From NCBI GenBank assembly GCA_903819975.1, contig CAIJFI010000007.1, forward strand, positions 62,001 to 126,000: DNA of 64,000 nucleotides, read 5' to 3'. The translations under genes were made by a program, and so were the position numbers. The stretch comes from an uncultured Bacteroidota bacterium. GTDB lineage: Bacteria > Bacteroidota > Bacteroidia > Chitinophagales > Chitinophagaceae. The notes beneath the pieces are model-generated. The model saw only the letters and a list, made by a program, of their open reading frames with translations. It made no database searches and was not told the DNA's origin. Positions 18,214 to 27,076 of the stretch are shown here, piece after piece (within the stretch, counting starts at the first letter, position 1; every line of letters starts with the position of its first letter).

Positions 18214-18657
18214 ATGGAAATCATTACAGCAAATAATATTAGTGAGTTTATAAAAATTATAGAGACTCATACATTCGTAAATGACGATACTCTGTTTAGA
18301 GGACAAAATAATTCAGAATGGTTTTTACATCCTAAAATAGCAAGAAATGGTTTTCAATTTAGAAGGAATATCGACTTAGAAGAAAAAATGCTTGAAACTT
18401 TTAAAAGGCATTCTAACCAATTTATTAGTAAGGATTTAAACAACTATTGGGATTATCTGGTACTTGCACAGCATTATGGAATGTCAACTAGATTATTGGA
18501 TTGGACAAAAAATCCATTAGCAGCATTATGGTTTTGTGTAAATAGAAAGCCAAATAAAGTTGAATTTGGAAGTGTTTGGATTCTTAAAGTTGAAGATGGC
18601 TACTTTTTAAAAGCATCTGAAATCGATTCTGAAATAAAAAGAAGACAACTAGCCTAA
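18214..18657 (+). CDS. FRG-domain protein, short
   Basis: 147 residues from the ATG at 18214 (MEIITANNISEFIKI). It has the FRG-domain signature: LFRGQNNSEWFLHPKIAR near the N-terminus and LAQHYGMSTRLLDWTKNPLA, LWFCV in the middle. FRG domains are usually found in 250-300 residue proteins of phage and mobile regions, several near defence genes, with unknown activity. Here the protein stops soon after the GSVWIL strand, so the C-terminal third is missing. It starts 29 bp after the integrase fragment. It may be truncated. Confidence 0.7.
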   Translation: MEIITANNISEFIKIIETHTFVNDDTLFRGQNNSEWFLHPKIARNGFQFRRNIDLEEKMLETFKRHSNQFISKDLNNYWDYLVLAQHYGMSTRLLDWTKNPLAALWFCVNRKPNKVEFGSVWILKVEDGYFLKASEIDSEIKRRQLA

Positions 18658-18675
18658 CTGACTGATAGACAAAAA

Positions 18676-18697
18676 AAGCCATCATTTCTGATGGCTT
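18676..18697 (-). terminator. Terminator for the GyrI-like/XRE/DUF2975 transcript
   Basis: A 9-bp stem AAGCCATCA / TGATGGCTT with loop TTTC, followed on the minus strand by TTTTTTTG. It lies between the converging FRG and GyrI-like genes. The remainder of 18658-18812 shows nothing assignable. Confidence 0.7.
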
Positions 18698-18812
18698 GTC
18701 CAGTGGGCTCCCCTTACAAACGAAAGATGCAACTATAATGCGATGATTGAGTATGTGACTATCAGGAAATTGAAAGGTTGAACTTCGTGCAAGTTTACAG
18801 GAAGTCTATTAC

Positions 18813-19292
18813 TTATTTTGCTTTTATAGGTATCCAAATTTCTTCCTCTGATGATGGGTCATTGTTTTTGTATTTCTCACCCAAAACTTCAAAATGTGCT
18901 CTATCATCTAGAATATAGTTTTAATTTGGAACCCATTCGGTATAAATGTAATGGAAAAAATATGGGGCTCCTGAACTCATTCCTTTGTAATTAAAAACAG
19001 CATAAAGTCCGCTTGATAAATTATATGTTTCCATTTCATCTGGCACTTTATTGAAATTTTCAACCTCTACCGTGGCCCATCTTTCAAATTCATTAGTAGA
19101 TTTGAAATTTATAAAGTGATTAGGAGCATATACAACTAATGATATTAGATCGTTTGTCAAAGTATTGGTTATTTCTTTTCTTCTTGGCATAAAACTACCC
19201 CATAATTCTCCTATTCTATAATCCGCATAACACATTGTCATTCGTTTTCCAACCAATTTCTTCTCGTTTATTGTTTCTATTTTTGGTATCAT
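18813..19292 (-). pseudogene. GyrI-like effector-binding protein interrupted by in-frame TAA
   Basis: A frame of about 160 codons with one internal TAA at 18921-18923. Before it is a GyrI-like/AraC-effector-binding fold (start MIPKIETINEKKLVGKRMTM, later YNLSSGLYAVFNYKGM and YTEWVPN). After it, in the same frame, comes the conserved family ending NYILDDRAHFEVLGEKY then SEEEIWIPIKAK. The stop falls in the loop preceding the last strands. The first 123 residues could still be made but would lack the final conserved strands. It lies 4 bp after the XRE regulator gene and in the same direction. Confidence 0.8.
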
Positions 19293-19296
19293 TTCA

Positions 19297-19503
19297 CTAT
19301 TTATTTACAAACTCTAATATATCAGCAGGTTGACAATCTAAAACCTTGCAAATTGCCTCCAATGTGCTAAACCTTATTGCTTTTGCTTTTCCTGTTTTAA
19401 GAATAGAAAGGTTTGCCAATGTTAATCCAACTTTTTCAGACAATTCATTTAATGACATTTTTCGTTTTGCCATCATCACATCCAAGTTTACTATAATTGG
19501 CAT
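19297..19503 (-). CDS. Small XRE-family (YozG-like) transcriptional regulator
   Basis: 68 residues, essentially one Cro/CI helix-turn-helix: MMAKRKMSLNELSEKVGLTL with recognition helix LANLSILKTGKAKAIRFSTL and VLDCQPADIL at the end. This short type is regularly encoded beside DUF2975 membrane proteins, as here (3-bp gap). It probably represses its own operon. Confidence 0.85.
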   Translation of the reverse strand: MPIIVNLDVMMAKRKMSLNELSEKVGLTLANLSILKTGKAKAIRFSTLEAICKVLDCQPADILEFVNK

Positions 19504-19506
19504 AGG

Positions 19507-20061
19507 TTATACAGTTAAGTCGTTTTCAGATTGTATTTCAATTCCCTTCTTAAATATCATTGCAAATATCAGAAGAATGACACCCATAAATAACCACACA
19601 TCTCCACCTTCAAATTTTAGTTGTTGAAGAGAAGGTAAAATTTTGTCATTACCCATTATTTTCAACCAATTAGAAAAATTATTCCCCCAATAAATAAAAA
19701 GGCCAATTCCAAATGACAAATAAGATAGATTAAAAATGTATTTACCCATAGTTTCATTGAAAGGTGTTGATAGATTTAATTTCTTTTTGTGAAAAAGGTT
19801 GACAATAAAATAAAACAATATGGACTTCAACACTGCAACAATTATCATTAGAACAACTAATGATATAAAATGACTTTCGTTGAATTGATACAATTCATAT
19901 AAGTTCATCCCACCCCAGAATTTGGAGGATGCTACAGGATTAATAAAAATCGAGACAAAGGCATTTACTATCAAACCGCCAGACTCTATACATAACCCAA
20001 TAAAAATATACCAAGCAAGTACATTTAGCACTTTAAAAAGAAAATCGGTTCCTTTTGACAT
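19507..20061 (-). CDS. DUF2975 membrane protein
   Basis: 184 residues with four predicted transmembrane helices (about 10-35, 55-80, 100-125 and 150-172) in the pattern of DUF2975. First gene of a three-gene unit with the XRE regulator and the broken GyrI-like gene. Function unknown; the pairing with an XRE regulator is widespread. Confidence 0.8.
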   Translation of the reverse strand: MSKGTDFLFKVLNVLAWYIFIGLCIESGGLIVNAFVSIFINPVASSKFWGGMNLYELYQFNESHFISLVVLMIIVAVLKSILFYFIVNLFHKKKLNLSTPFNETMGKYIFNLSYLSFGIGLFIYWGNNFSNWLKIMGNDKILPSLQQLKFEGGDVWLFMGVILLIFAMIFKKGIEIQSENDLTV

Positions 20062-20146
20062 AATTCAAAAAATTTTATGTCACAAATATGCACAATATTT
20101 ATTGCTTATCAATAAATATTTATTTATAAATATAAAATTTTGACAT

Positions 20147-20181
20147 AAAAAAGGGTTATACTATCAAAGTATAACCCTTTT
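20147..20181. terminator. Strong bidirectional hairpin
   Basis: A 15-bp stem (AAAAAGGGTTATACT with AGTATAACCCTTTTA and 5-nt loop), T-rich on both strands. It separates the DUF2975 gene start from the att unit that follows. Confidence 0.7.
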
Positions 20182-20229
20182 ACTTTATTCTGCTCCCTCT
20201 TCTGAACTTGAACTAAGAAATGACAAAAA

Positions 20230-20442
20230 CCTCACGCAAACCTCACCCAAAAACAACAAAGGACCCACGATTTAACGTAAGTCCTTGATTTTCATGTAGC
20301 GAGACCGGGATTTGAACCCGGGACCTCAGGGTTATGAAGATTTTTTGAGAAAATGAAAGCGTTGATTTGTAATGCGTTATATTTTGACAAAACGGAAAAC
20401 GACCGATTTTAACCGATTTCAGGGGGTGTTTTCCTCACGCAG
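20230..20442 (-). repeat. att unit A3 (complete)
   Basis: In order on the plus strand: CCTCACGCA (20230) and CCTCACCCA (20241); the 28-bp tRNA terminator hairpin (20259-20286); linker GATTTTCATG; the 42-bp tRNA-Met 3' fragment (20297-20338); the arm of about 104 bp, closing with GGTGTTTTCCTCACGCAG. The 80 bp from hairpin to anticodon loop equal 36036-36115. Divergence from the tRNA begins exactly where the 5' anticodon stem should start. Confidence 0.9.
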
Positions 20443-20473
20443 GGGATATTTCAAAAATTAAGTAAATAGATAA

Positions 20474-21265
20474 TTATTGTGTAACGTTTAAAATTAGCGA
20501 GTCAACACCAAAAGAGGTAAAAATGCCAAAGCCATTTTGAATATTCGTAACAGGGTTAGTAATGTTTAAAGAACTCGTGCCTGTTGATTTATATAATGCC
20601 GCATATTCTATGTTAGCTTTATATAAATAAACATGATGTAATCCATAATAAGAGAATGAGTTAAATGATAAAGAAGCTGTATTTTCTTGAGTTGGGGGTC
20701 TTGAAAATCTAGGTCTTTGATTGGCCGTATCACTACTAATAGAAACAAGTGAGGATTCCATACATTTAGCAGCTATGAAATAATAGCTTTGGTCATTGTT
20801 GGTCCAGGAGTATACAACAGGGCTAGGAAAAGTCATTCCAGGGGTAAATCTAGAGCCAAATTGAGGAATTGCAATCGATGTAGCACTTCCTGTAAAGCCA
20901 ATAGGCTTTGATGGCACAATAGTCTCTGCTGAAATTGGCATATTGTTATAAGTAAATGATAATTTATAATCATTCCCTTCTTTAACTATTTTAGTAGTGT
21001 CTTGATAAATGCCATTTCCTATTCCTTTTAAAGTGGTAGGTACATTATTTATGTAGACTATCACCGTTTGCCCATCAATATAAGTTGGGTTGGTTGCATC
21101 TTCATTTACAGAAACAGGGAGCGATAGTTTTACCGAAATTGGGCCTCCTGCAATTAAATAGGATTCCACAACAGGCATTTGCAAGGTTGAAATCACCCTT
21201 ACTTCATTTTTGGTACAAGCGGTGGCAAATATAGAAATCAATATTGTATATAAAATATTTTTCAT
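20474..21265 (-). CDS. DUF4249 domain lipoprotein
   Basis: 263 residues with lipobox ATAC (Cys17) followed by TKNEVRVIS, then beta-rich DUF4249 sequence (VESYLIAGGPISVKLS; PTYIDGQTVIVYINN) and the typical ending FGIFTSFGVDSLIL. Shorter than the 387-residue paralogue at 1400 but complete at both ends. It starts 9 bp after the TonB receptor gene; probable surface partner of that receptor. Confidence 0.85.
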   Translation of the reverse strand: MKNILYTILISIFATACTKNEVRVISTLQMPVVESYLIAGGPISVKLSLPVSVNEDATNPTYIDGQTVIVYINNVPTTLKGIGNGIYQDTTKIVKEGNDYKLSFTYNNMPISAETIVPSKPIGFTGSATSIAIPQFGSRFTPGMTFPSPVVYSWTNNDQSYYFIAAKCMESSLVSISSDTANQRPRFSRPPTQENTASLSFNSFSYYGLHHVYLYKANIEYAALYKSTGTSSLNITNPVTNIQNGFGIFTSFGVDSLILNVTQ

Positions 21266-21274
21266 TGTTAATTG

Positions 21275-24010
21275 CTATTTGAATTTATAGGTAAATGTTA
21301 CATTTGGGGTGATTCCTAAATAATTTTTAGTGGTTTCCACTATGTAACTACTTTGAGAAGAGAAAATCTTATACCATTCGTTCTTCCTGTTATACAAATT
21401 AAATACTGAAAAACTTATACTACCAGAACCATGATTTTCAAATTTAATATTATAAGTTGCTGCAACATCCATTCTATGATAATCAGCTAGTTTATTGGCA
21501 TTTTTATCAGATACTATAAAGAAAGTTCTTGTAGTTCCATCTGGTAAATTTTGTGCATAGCCCCCATCGATGGATGTATAGGGTTTACCGGAAGCATAAA
21601 TCCAAGTACTTGAAAAATCCCAATTATGCCATTTGTAAATACCCACAATTTTAAATTCGTTTCTTACATCATTGTCTGCATAATAGTCTCCAACTTTATA
21701 AGCAGGGTAATTATTAGTTACTTGTGCAATAGTATAAGCAATCCAGCCATTTAATTTTCCACTTTTCTTTTGTAATAAAAAATCAACACCTTTTGCTTTA
21801 CCAGTTCCTTGCACATAAGTTTCCACTGGAGTTAAAGTGTTGGTTCTTTCAGGCCCGCCAAATTGCCTATTAATTCTCAATGAATACTCACTCATTCCAT
21901 ATAAATTTTTATTATATGCTTCTACGTCAAATAAGTAGTCTTTATTTTCATAGCTTCCTCCCAAACTCACTTGGTCATTATAGGCAACTGGAAGTTTATC
22001 TCCATCGGATAGAACCCAAAAATCCCTACTGCCTTGTTGAATATCTTCACGTATTACTCTTTTTATGAACTGATAATTTCTTCCAACGGATCCTTTAAGC
22101 AAAATTTTGTCAGTTAAATTAAAAGTGGCGTTAACACGGGGTTCGGTATAATATTGATGTGTAGGTTCAAAATAATTAAACCTGCCCCCAATAGTCATTT
22201 TAAACAACCCATATATTTCAATTTTATCCTGTATATACCCTGCAAGCAAATTTCCATTGGTGTGTCTATCTATAATGGTAGAGGTATCATTTTGAGCATA
22301 TTTATAGCTAACATCAAAATGATTTACCTGTCCACCAAATTCTAATTTATTTAATTCATTGAATTTGTATTCAAAATCTGATTTGACAGAATAATCTAAC
22401 AACTCATTGTTTTCAAAAGTTCCAGTTTTAAAATTAATAGTGGAGTCGTTTCTTATAATTGTTCCTCCATTACTTAAGTTTCGTTCACTGTAATAATTAG
22501 AAAAACTTGCTAAAGTATTTGAATAAAGTTTGGGCGTCCATCTTCTTGACCATTTTGCACTTGCACCAGTATTTCCCCAAGTAGTTAAATCGGAATTATC
22601 AAAACTTAAATTAACGCCAGTATTATTGAAATTGGAAGGGGGGTTAATCTTGGTTGAATTATCTAAATCATCACTTCCGCTAAAATAACTAAATGAGATA
22701 ATGTCTTTTTTATTGGGTCTATAGGTATATTTTGCATTAAGATCATAAAAATAAGAAGCCAATTGTGAGCTGTTAGAAGCTCTAAATCTTCTAAAACCAC
22801 CACCGCCAGCAGGACTAGCTGCAGCAGGATTAAATTGCTTAAAAATCATATCATACAATGGTCCCTTATAGCTTCTTCGTCCAGCAACAAACAATGTTGA
22901 TTTATCATTGAGTGGAGTTTCCACAAAACCATTCACACTCATCATACTAACATCTCCTCCAAAGTTTAACCCTTTGGTAGATCCTTCTTTACCAGTAAAT
23001 TCGGCAACACTACTTAATCTGCCACCATATTTTGCATCAAACGCCCCCTTGTACAATTGGACGTCTTTGATAGCATTAGAATTAAAGGCACTAAAAAAAC
23101 CAAACAGATGATCAACATTATACACTGTGAAACCATCATACATTACTAAAGACTGATCTGGTGTACCTCCACGAACATATAAGCCAGCAGAATTTTCGTT
23201 GGCAGCACTTACACCAGGCATTAATTGTAACGCTCTTAAAATATCTTTCTCCCCCAAATTTGGCAATACATTTAATTTTGCAGGGGTGAGTTTTATTACA
23301 CCCACTTTATCATTTGCTTTTAGAATATTGGGGATTTTAGAAAATACAACCACTTCACTTTGATACATTTGAGGTTGTTCCAATTCAAAAATCATATTAT
23401 TCACCTGCGACTTTGGTGTAAGAAAGTAATCGATTGGTTCGTAACCAACATAACTGATAGTTAGCTTAACAGTATCATTGGGGACATTTGTGATGGTAAA
23501 CAAACCATCCACATTGGAAGTAATGCTTGTTTTTGAAACCGCAATTTTAATATTTGCATAGGGTAAACTTTCCCCAGTTCTTTTATCAATTATTTTACCT
23601 GTTAGCGTGAAATTATTTTTTTCAGGTGCTCCTTTGTATTCTCTTACCGCTTGTTGACTTACAGTAACATTAATTAACTTAGGATCCACATCTTTAAATT
23701 TATCAATTAGATAAATAGTGCCCACATTGTTAATGATATATTTAGATTTCGTGAGATTGCATATTTTTTTAAGTGCATCTGAAAGTTTTAAATCTTCAAT
23801 ATCTAATTGTTGCGGTTCTAAAGCTGAAAATTTTACAGTGTCGTAATTAAATTTTAAATCGTACTTGTTGCTAATTTTTATAATCAAATCGGAAACAGTT
23901 CCAAAATGTATAACAGATATATTTTTTCTTAAGACCGAGTCTATTTTGTTTTGCCCATAACCTGTGACACTTATAACTGCAAACAAAAAAAAGAGAAATT
24001 TTTTTAACAT
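21275..24010 (-). CDS. TonB-dependent receptor with STN and CarboxypepD_reg-like domains
   Basis: 911 residues: signal peptide, STN-like domain (about 30-110; SDLIIKISNKYDLKFNYD), carboxypeptidase-D-like domain (about 130-220; GKIIDKRTGESLPYANIKIA), plug (LGEKDILRALQLMPGVSA; LYVRGGTPDQSLVMYDG), then the barrel ending VTFTYKFK. The STN domain normally allows signalling through an anti-sigma factor, but no FecR/FecI pair is nearby. Same architecture as the receptor at 2568. Ligand unknown. Confidence 0.9.
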   Translation of the reverse strand: MLKKFLFFLFAVISVTGYGQNKIDSVLRKNISVIHFGTVSDLIIKISNKYDLKFNYDTVKFSALEPQQLDIEDLKLSDALKKICNLTKSKYIINNVGTIYLIDKFKDVDPKLINVTVSQQAVREYKGAPEKNNFTLTGKIIDKRTGESLPYANIKIAVSKTSITSNVDGLFTITNVPNDTVKLTISYVGYEPIDYFLTPKSQVNNMIFELEQPQMYQSEVVVFSKIPNILKANDKVGVIKLTPAKLNVLPNLGEKDILRALQLMPGVSAANENSAGLYVRGGTPDQSLVMYDGFTVYNVDHLFGFFSAFNSNAIKDVQLYKGAFDAKYGGRLSSVAEFTGKEGSTKGLNFGGDVSMMSVNGFVETPLNDKSTLFVAGRRSYKGPLYDMIFKQFNPAAASPAGGGGFRRFRASNSSQLASYFYDLNAKYTYRPNKKDIISFSYFSGSDDLDNSTKINPPSNFNNTGVNLSFDNSDLTTWGNTGASAKWSRRWTPKLYSNTLASFSNYYSERNLSNGGTIIRNDSTINFKTGTFENNELLDYSVKSDFEYKFNELNKLEFGGQVNHFDVSYKYAQNDTSTIIDRHTNGNLLAGYIQDKIEIYGLFKMTIGGRFNYFEPTHQYYTEPRVNATFNLTDKILLKGSVGRNYQFIKRVIREDIQQGSRDFWVLSDGDKLPVAYNDQVSLGGSYENKDYLFDVEAYNKNLYGMSEYSLRINRQFGGPERTNTLTPVETYVQGTGKAKGVDFLLQKKSGKLNGWIAYTIAQVTNNYPAYKVGDYYADNDVRNEFKIVGIYKWHNWDFSSTWIYASGKPYTSIDGGYAQNLPDGTTRTFFIVSDKNANKLADYHRMDVAATYNIKFENHGSGSISFSVFNLYNRKNEWYKIFSSQSSYIVETTKNYLGITPNVTFTYKFK

Positions 24011-24023
24011 TAATTTTTTTGTG

Positions 24024-24031
24024 CAAAACTA
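24024..24031 (-). promoter_or_regulatory. -7 box TAGTTTTG upstream of TonB receptor
   Basis: Matches TAnnTTTG on the minus strand, 14 bp before the receptor ATG. No -33 partner seen. The rest of 24011-24224 is AT-rich and shows nothing else. Confidence 0.45.
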
Positions 24032-24224
24032 GTCAAGATTGAATACTATATATAATAATCTTAACATAAAATATTGTTAAGCTAGATTGACCTTAATAAT
24101 AACTTACAAAATACTTAAATTAAACTGAATAAGAGTTATTACAAATAGCTTCTCTAAAAACACATTAAACCCATTGTAGGTTTTTAGGTCAAATAATATA
24201 CCCTAAAAAACTCAAAAGGTATTT

Positions 24225-25115
24225 ATGATTCAAACCTACCGAGAAAGACCTATCTCTGAAAATGCTAAATTTTCAATCATAATACCAAGTTGGAATAATC
24301 TAGAATATTTAAAAATTTGTGTTCAAAGCATTCGGAAAAATTCCAGCTATAATCATCAAATTATAGTACATGTAAATTCAGGAATAGATGGTACACTAGA
24401 ATGGATTGAATTACAACCCGATATCAATTATACTTATAGCTATGAAAATATTGGCGTTTGCTACGCCATAAATTGCGCTAGGAGTATGGTTAAAACAGAT
24501 TATATTGTATACGTTAATGATGATATGTATTTATGTCCAGAATGGGATAAATTTTTGTTAGATGAAATTTCAAAAATTGGACATCAAAAGTTTTTTTTAT
24601 CATCAACTGTTATCGAACCTGTAGCATCAAGTAGTTGTGCTATTGAAAAAAATTTTGGAACTAGTTTTAAAGATTTTAATGAAGATGCCTTATTAAAAGA
24701 ATTCAAGCATTTCAAATTTAATGATTGGGCGGGTGCCACTTGGCCTCCCAATTTGTTACCTACAAAATTGTGGGACGCAGTGGGTGGATACAGTATTGAG
24801 TTTTCGCCAGGCATGTATTCAGATCCAGATTTTTCAAATAAATTATGGAAAGCCGGTGTTAGGTATTTTAAAGGAGTTAGTGCGAGCCGAGCTTATCATT
24901 TTGGATCAAAATCTGTCAAAAGAGCAAAATTAAACAAAGGCTATTATCAATTTATTAATAAATGGGGATATACATCAAGTTTTTTAACTAAAAATATACT
25001 CCATAGGGGGGAAATTTTTAACGGACCAGTTTCTAATTTAATCATCCCATACAATATCAGAATTAAACAATTTTTTAAACGAATTATTTCTTCCTTTAAA
25101 AAGTTAGAAATTTAA
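24225..25115 (+). CDS. Glycosyltransferase family 2
   Basis: 296 residues, GT-A fold: FSIIIPSWNNLEYLKICVQS, HVNSGIDGTLEW, and the DXD-like motif VNDD (97-100) for metal-nucleotide-sugar binding. A later WAGATWPPNLLPTKLWDAVG segment and GMYSDPDFSNKLWKAGVRYF are typical of the acceptor half. No transmembrane segments, so cytoplasmic. It stands alone between a divergent TonB gene and a fossil att boundary. Sugar and acceptor cannot be predicted. Confidence 0.85.
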   Translation: MIQTYRERPISENAKFSIIIPSWNNLEYLKICVQSIRKNSSYNHQIIVHVNSGIDGTLEWIELQPDINYTYSYENIGVCYAINCARSMVKTDYIVYVNDDMYLCPEWDKFLLDEISKIGHQKFFLSSTVIEPVASSSCAIEKNFGTSFKDFNEDALLKEFKHFKFNDWAGATWPPNLLPTKLWDAVGGYSIEFSPGMYSDPDFSNKLWKAGVRYFKGVSASRAYHFGSKSVKRAKLNKGYYQFINKWGYTSSFLTKNILHRGEIFNGPVSNLIIPYNIRIKQFFKRIISSFKKLEI

Positions 25116-25147
25116 CTACAGTAGAAATTTCAGAATTTAGATTTAGT

Positions 25148-25180
25148 GTTTTCGGAAAGAAAAGACAAAAACCTCGTGCA
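25148..25180. repeat. Probable fossil att boundary
   Basis: GTTTTCGGAAAGAAAAGACA followed by AAAACCTCGTGCAG resembles the left flank of att unit A3 (GACAAAAACCTCACGCA) and the stretch at about 27030-27050 (GGTTTTTGGAAAGAAAA). The tRNA part is absent. It suggests that the GT2 cassette and the MgtC-ParB-DUF4337 cassette were once separate. Confidence 0.4.
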
Positions 25181-25273
25181 GAATTAATTAAGAAGTCTTT
25201 ATTACCTTCATTAGAAATTATTTAGTAAATTATGATTTCAAAAGTGCTTATCATTCAATTTAAAACAAACATT

Positions 25274-25903
25274 ATGAATAATGAATTAATAATTCGTTTT
25301 GCATTAGCAATTCTATGGGGTGGTATTGTTGGAGCTGAAAGACAATATCGTAGTAAATCTGCTGGTTTTAGAACAATGATAATGATATCATTAGGTGCAT
25401 GTTTTTTTACTATTATATCCAAAATTATAGGTGGAGAATTAAATGGTGACAGAATTGCCTCGAATATTGTTTCCGGAATTGGTTTTATTGGAGCTGGGGT
25501 AATTTTTAGAGGTGATAATAGAGTAAATGGTATTACAACTGCTGCAACCATATGGGTAGTCGCTGCTGTTGGAATGGGGATAGGTGCTGGCTACTATTTT
25601 GCAGCGTCATGTAGTAGTATTTTAATGATCTTAATTTTAGCAATCCTTCCATATATAGAAAGATTTATTGATGAACTCAATCAATCAAAAGAATATTCAA
25701 TTGTAACATTATATAATAAAGAGTCCATTCATCAAATTGAATCTTTATTTAAAGAAAATGATGTAAAATATAGACTAATTAGAATAAATAAAATTGGTGA
25801 TAAGGTTGATTTTCAATGGGAAATTCAAGCACATAAAAAAAGACATGAAAGATTATCACAATTGCTTATGAATGATGGAAAAATATTAGAATTAAAAAAT
25901 TAA
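25274..25903 (+). CDS. MgtC/SapB family membrane protein
   Basis: 209 residues from the ATG at 25274, chosen because the family motif starts directly there (NNELIIRFALAILWGGIVGA, ERQYRSKSAGFRT). An in-frame ATG at 25232 would add 14 residues without similarity. Four or five transmembrane helices include GIGFIGAGVIFRGDN and GITTAATIWVVAAVGMGIGAG, followed by a cytoplasmic ACT-like C-terminal domain. MgtC proteins modulate Mg-related physiology and F-ATPase in pathogens; the role here is unknown. Five base pairs before the ParB-like gene. Confidence 0.85.
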   Translation: MNNELIIRFALAILWGGIVGAERQYRSKSAGFRTMIMISLGACFFTIISKIIGGELNGDRIASNIVSGIGFIGAGVIFRGDNRVNGITTAATIWVVAAVGMGIGAGYYFAASCSSILMILILAILPYIERFIDELNQSKEYSIVTLYNKESIHQIESLFKENDVKYRLIRINKIGDKVDFQWEIQAHKKRHERLSQLLMNDGKILELKN

Positions 25904-25907
25904 TTCT

Positions 25908-26261
25908 ATGAAAAATCTATGGTTAAAAAACCCCGAAAAACATGACTTCCCTGCTGCAAACGACTTTCTTGAATTATTATTTTCAACAACCAAAGCAAAA
26001 GGTTTTGTTGATAATTTAAAAGAAGCAAATACAGTAAATAAGAAAGCTAAGGATATTTTAAGAGCAAGTGAAATGCAATTGTTACCCAAAAATAATATTC
26101 ACGTAAAAGAAAATATCAAAAAATCAAAAGATGGCATAATGCTATCACCTATCTTACTTGTGAGATCTGAAAATAAATTAATAATTGCGGATGGTTATCA
26201 TAGATTGTGTGCCATATATTATTTATCCGAAGATTTAGAAGTCCCTTGCAGAATCGTATAA
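25908..26261 (+). CDS. ParB-like (Srx-fold) domain protein
   Basis: 117 residues. The C-terminal half has LSPILLVRSENKLIIADGYH followed by RLCAIYYLSEDLEVPCRIV, the ParB/sulfiredoxin-like nucleotide-binding signature. The N-terminal half is charged and helical. Too short to be a chromosome-partitioning ParB: it lacks the HTH and dimer domains. It follows mgtC by 5 bp, so the pair is probably co-transcribed. Function unknown. Confidence 0.6.
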   Translation: MKNLWLKNPEKHDFPAANDFLELLFSTTKAKGFVDNLKEANTVNKKAKDILRASEMQLLPKNNIHVKENIKKSKDGIMLSPILLVRSENKLIIADGYHRLCAIYYLSEDLEVPCRIV

Positions 26262-26421
26262 TAGGATAATTAGTGTAAATTAAAAAGGCATTCAAAGTAA
26301 TCAAAACTATTTTAGTATACCTTATTTCCTTTTGAATGAATATGCTGTTGTAATAACAAATGATTAAAAGTATTTGTATTTTTAATTACCGCACAAAATA
26401 TGCAATTAAAAAATAAAGAAC

Positions 26422-26946
26422 ATGGATGAAATAGAAGTACCTACCGAACACCTACATGAAACAATTCATGAGCAAGTTCATAATGCAAGTAATATCAAAG
26501 AGCAAAAATGGTCAATGCTTGTTGCTATATCTACTGCACTAATGGCAGTACTAGCAGCAATATCAAGTTTATTTGCTGGACACAATTCAAACGAAGCAGT
26601 TATTAATCAGATCAAAGCTTCAGATCAATGGGCTTTATACCAAGCAAAAGGTATTAAAGCTGAAATTAAAGCAATTAAAATTGGGAACATCCCTTTGGAT
26701 ACTGTGGAATATAATAGATATAAAAAGGAGCAATCAACTATTAAAGAAAAAGCGGAAGAACTGCAAAATGAATCTAATTCACATTTAGAAATTGAAAAGA
26801 AGTTTGCAAAAGCGGTTACGTTTTTTCAAATTGCAATTGCTATTTCTGCTATTTCTATTTTAACGAAACGAAAATTCCTTTGGATAATTAGTTTATTTAT
26901 AGGTGCTTCTGGCTTATTATTTTTGATACAGGGAATTGATTTTTAG
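26422..26946 (+). CDS. DUF4337 membrane protein
   Basis: 174 residues. Acidic/His N-terminus (PTEHLHETIHEQVHNA), one transmembrane helix at about 33-55 (VAISTALMAVLAAISSLFAG), the family segment SDQWALYQAKGIKAEIKA, a coiled-coil, then two helices at the C-terminus. DUF4337 is an uncharacterised inner-membrane family. The gap 26262-26421 before it shows no feature. Confidence 0.8.
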   Translation: MDEIEVPTEHLHETIHEQVHNASNIKEQKWSMLVAISTALMAVLAAISSLFAGHNSNEAVINQIKASDQWALYQAKGIKAEIKAIKIGNIPLDTVEYNRYKKEQSTIKEKAEELQNESNSHLEIEKKFAKAVTFFQIAIAISAISILTKRKFLWIISLFIGASGLLFLIQGIDF

Positions 26947-27076
26947 AGTTTAAATTTCAAATTCTAAAAAATATAGTCTAATCGCCATCGACCCTAAAAT
27001 CATGACCACTATTGAAGTTGCTGCTATGAATGTGAGGGTTTTTGGAAAGAAAAAAAATTGATTAAAATAAAATCAA

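Noticed and set aside
9512-18923. Stop-codon reassignment or recoding of TAA
   Set aside because: TAA ends many genes in the window normally, and only two accessory genes have an internal TAA. Nonsense mutation or sequence error is simpler.
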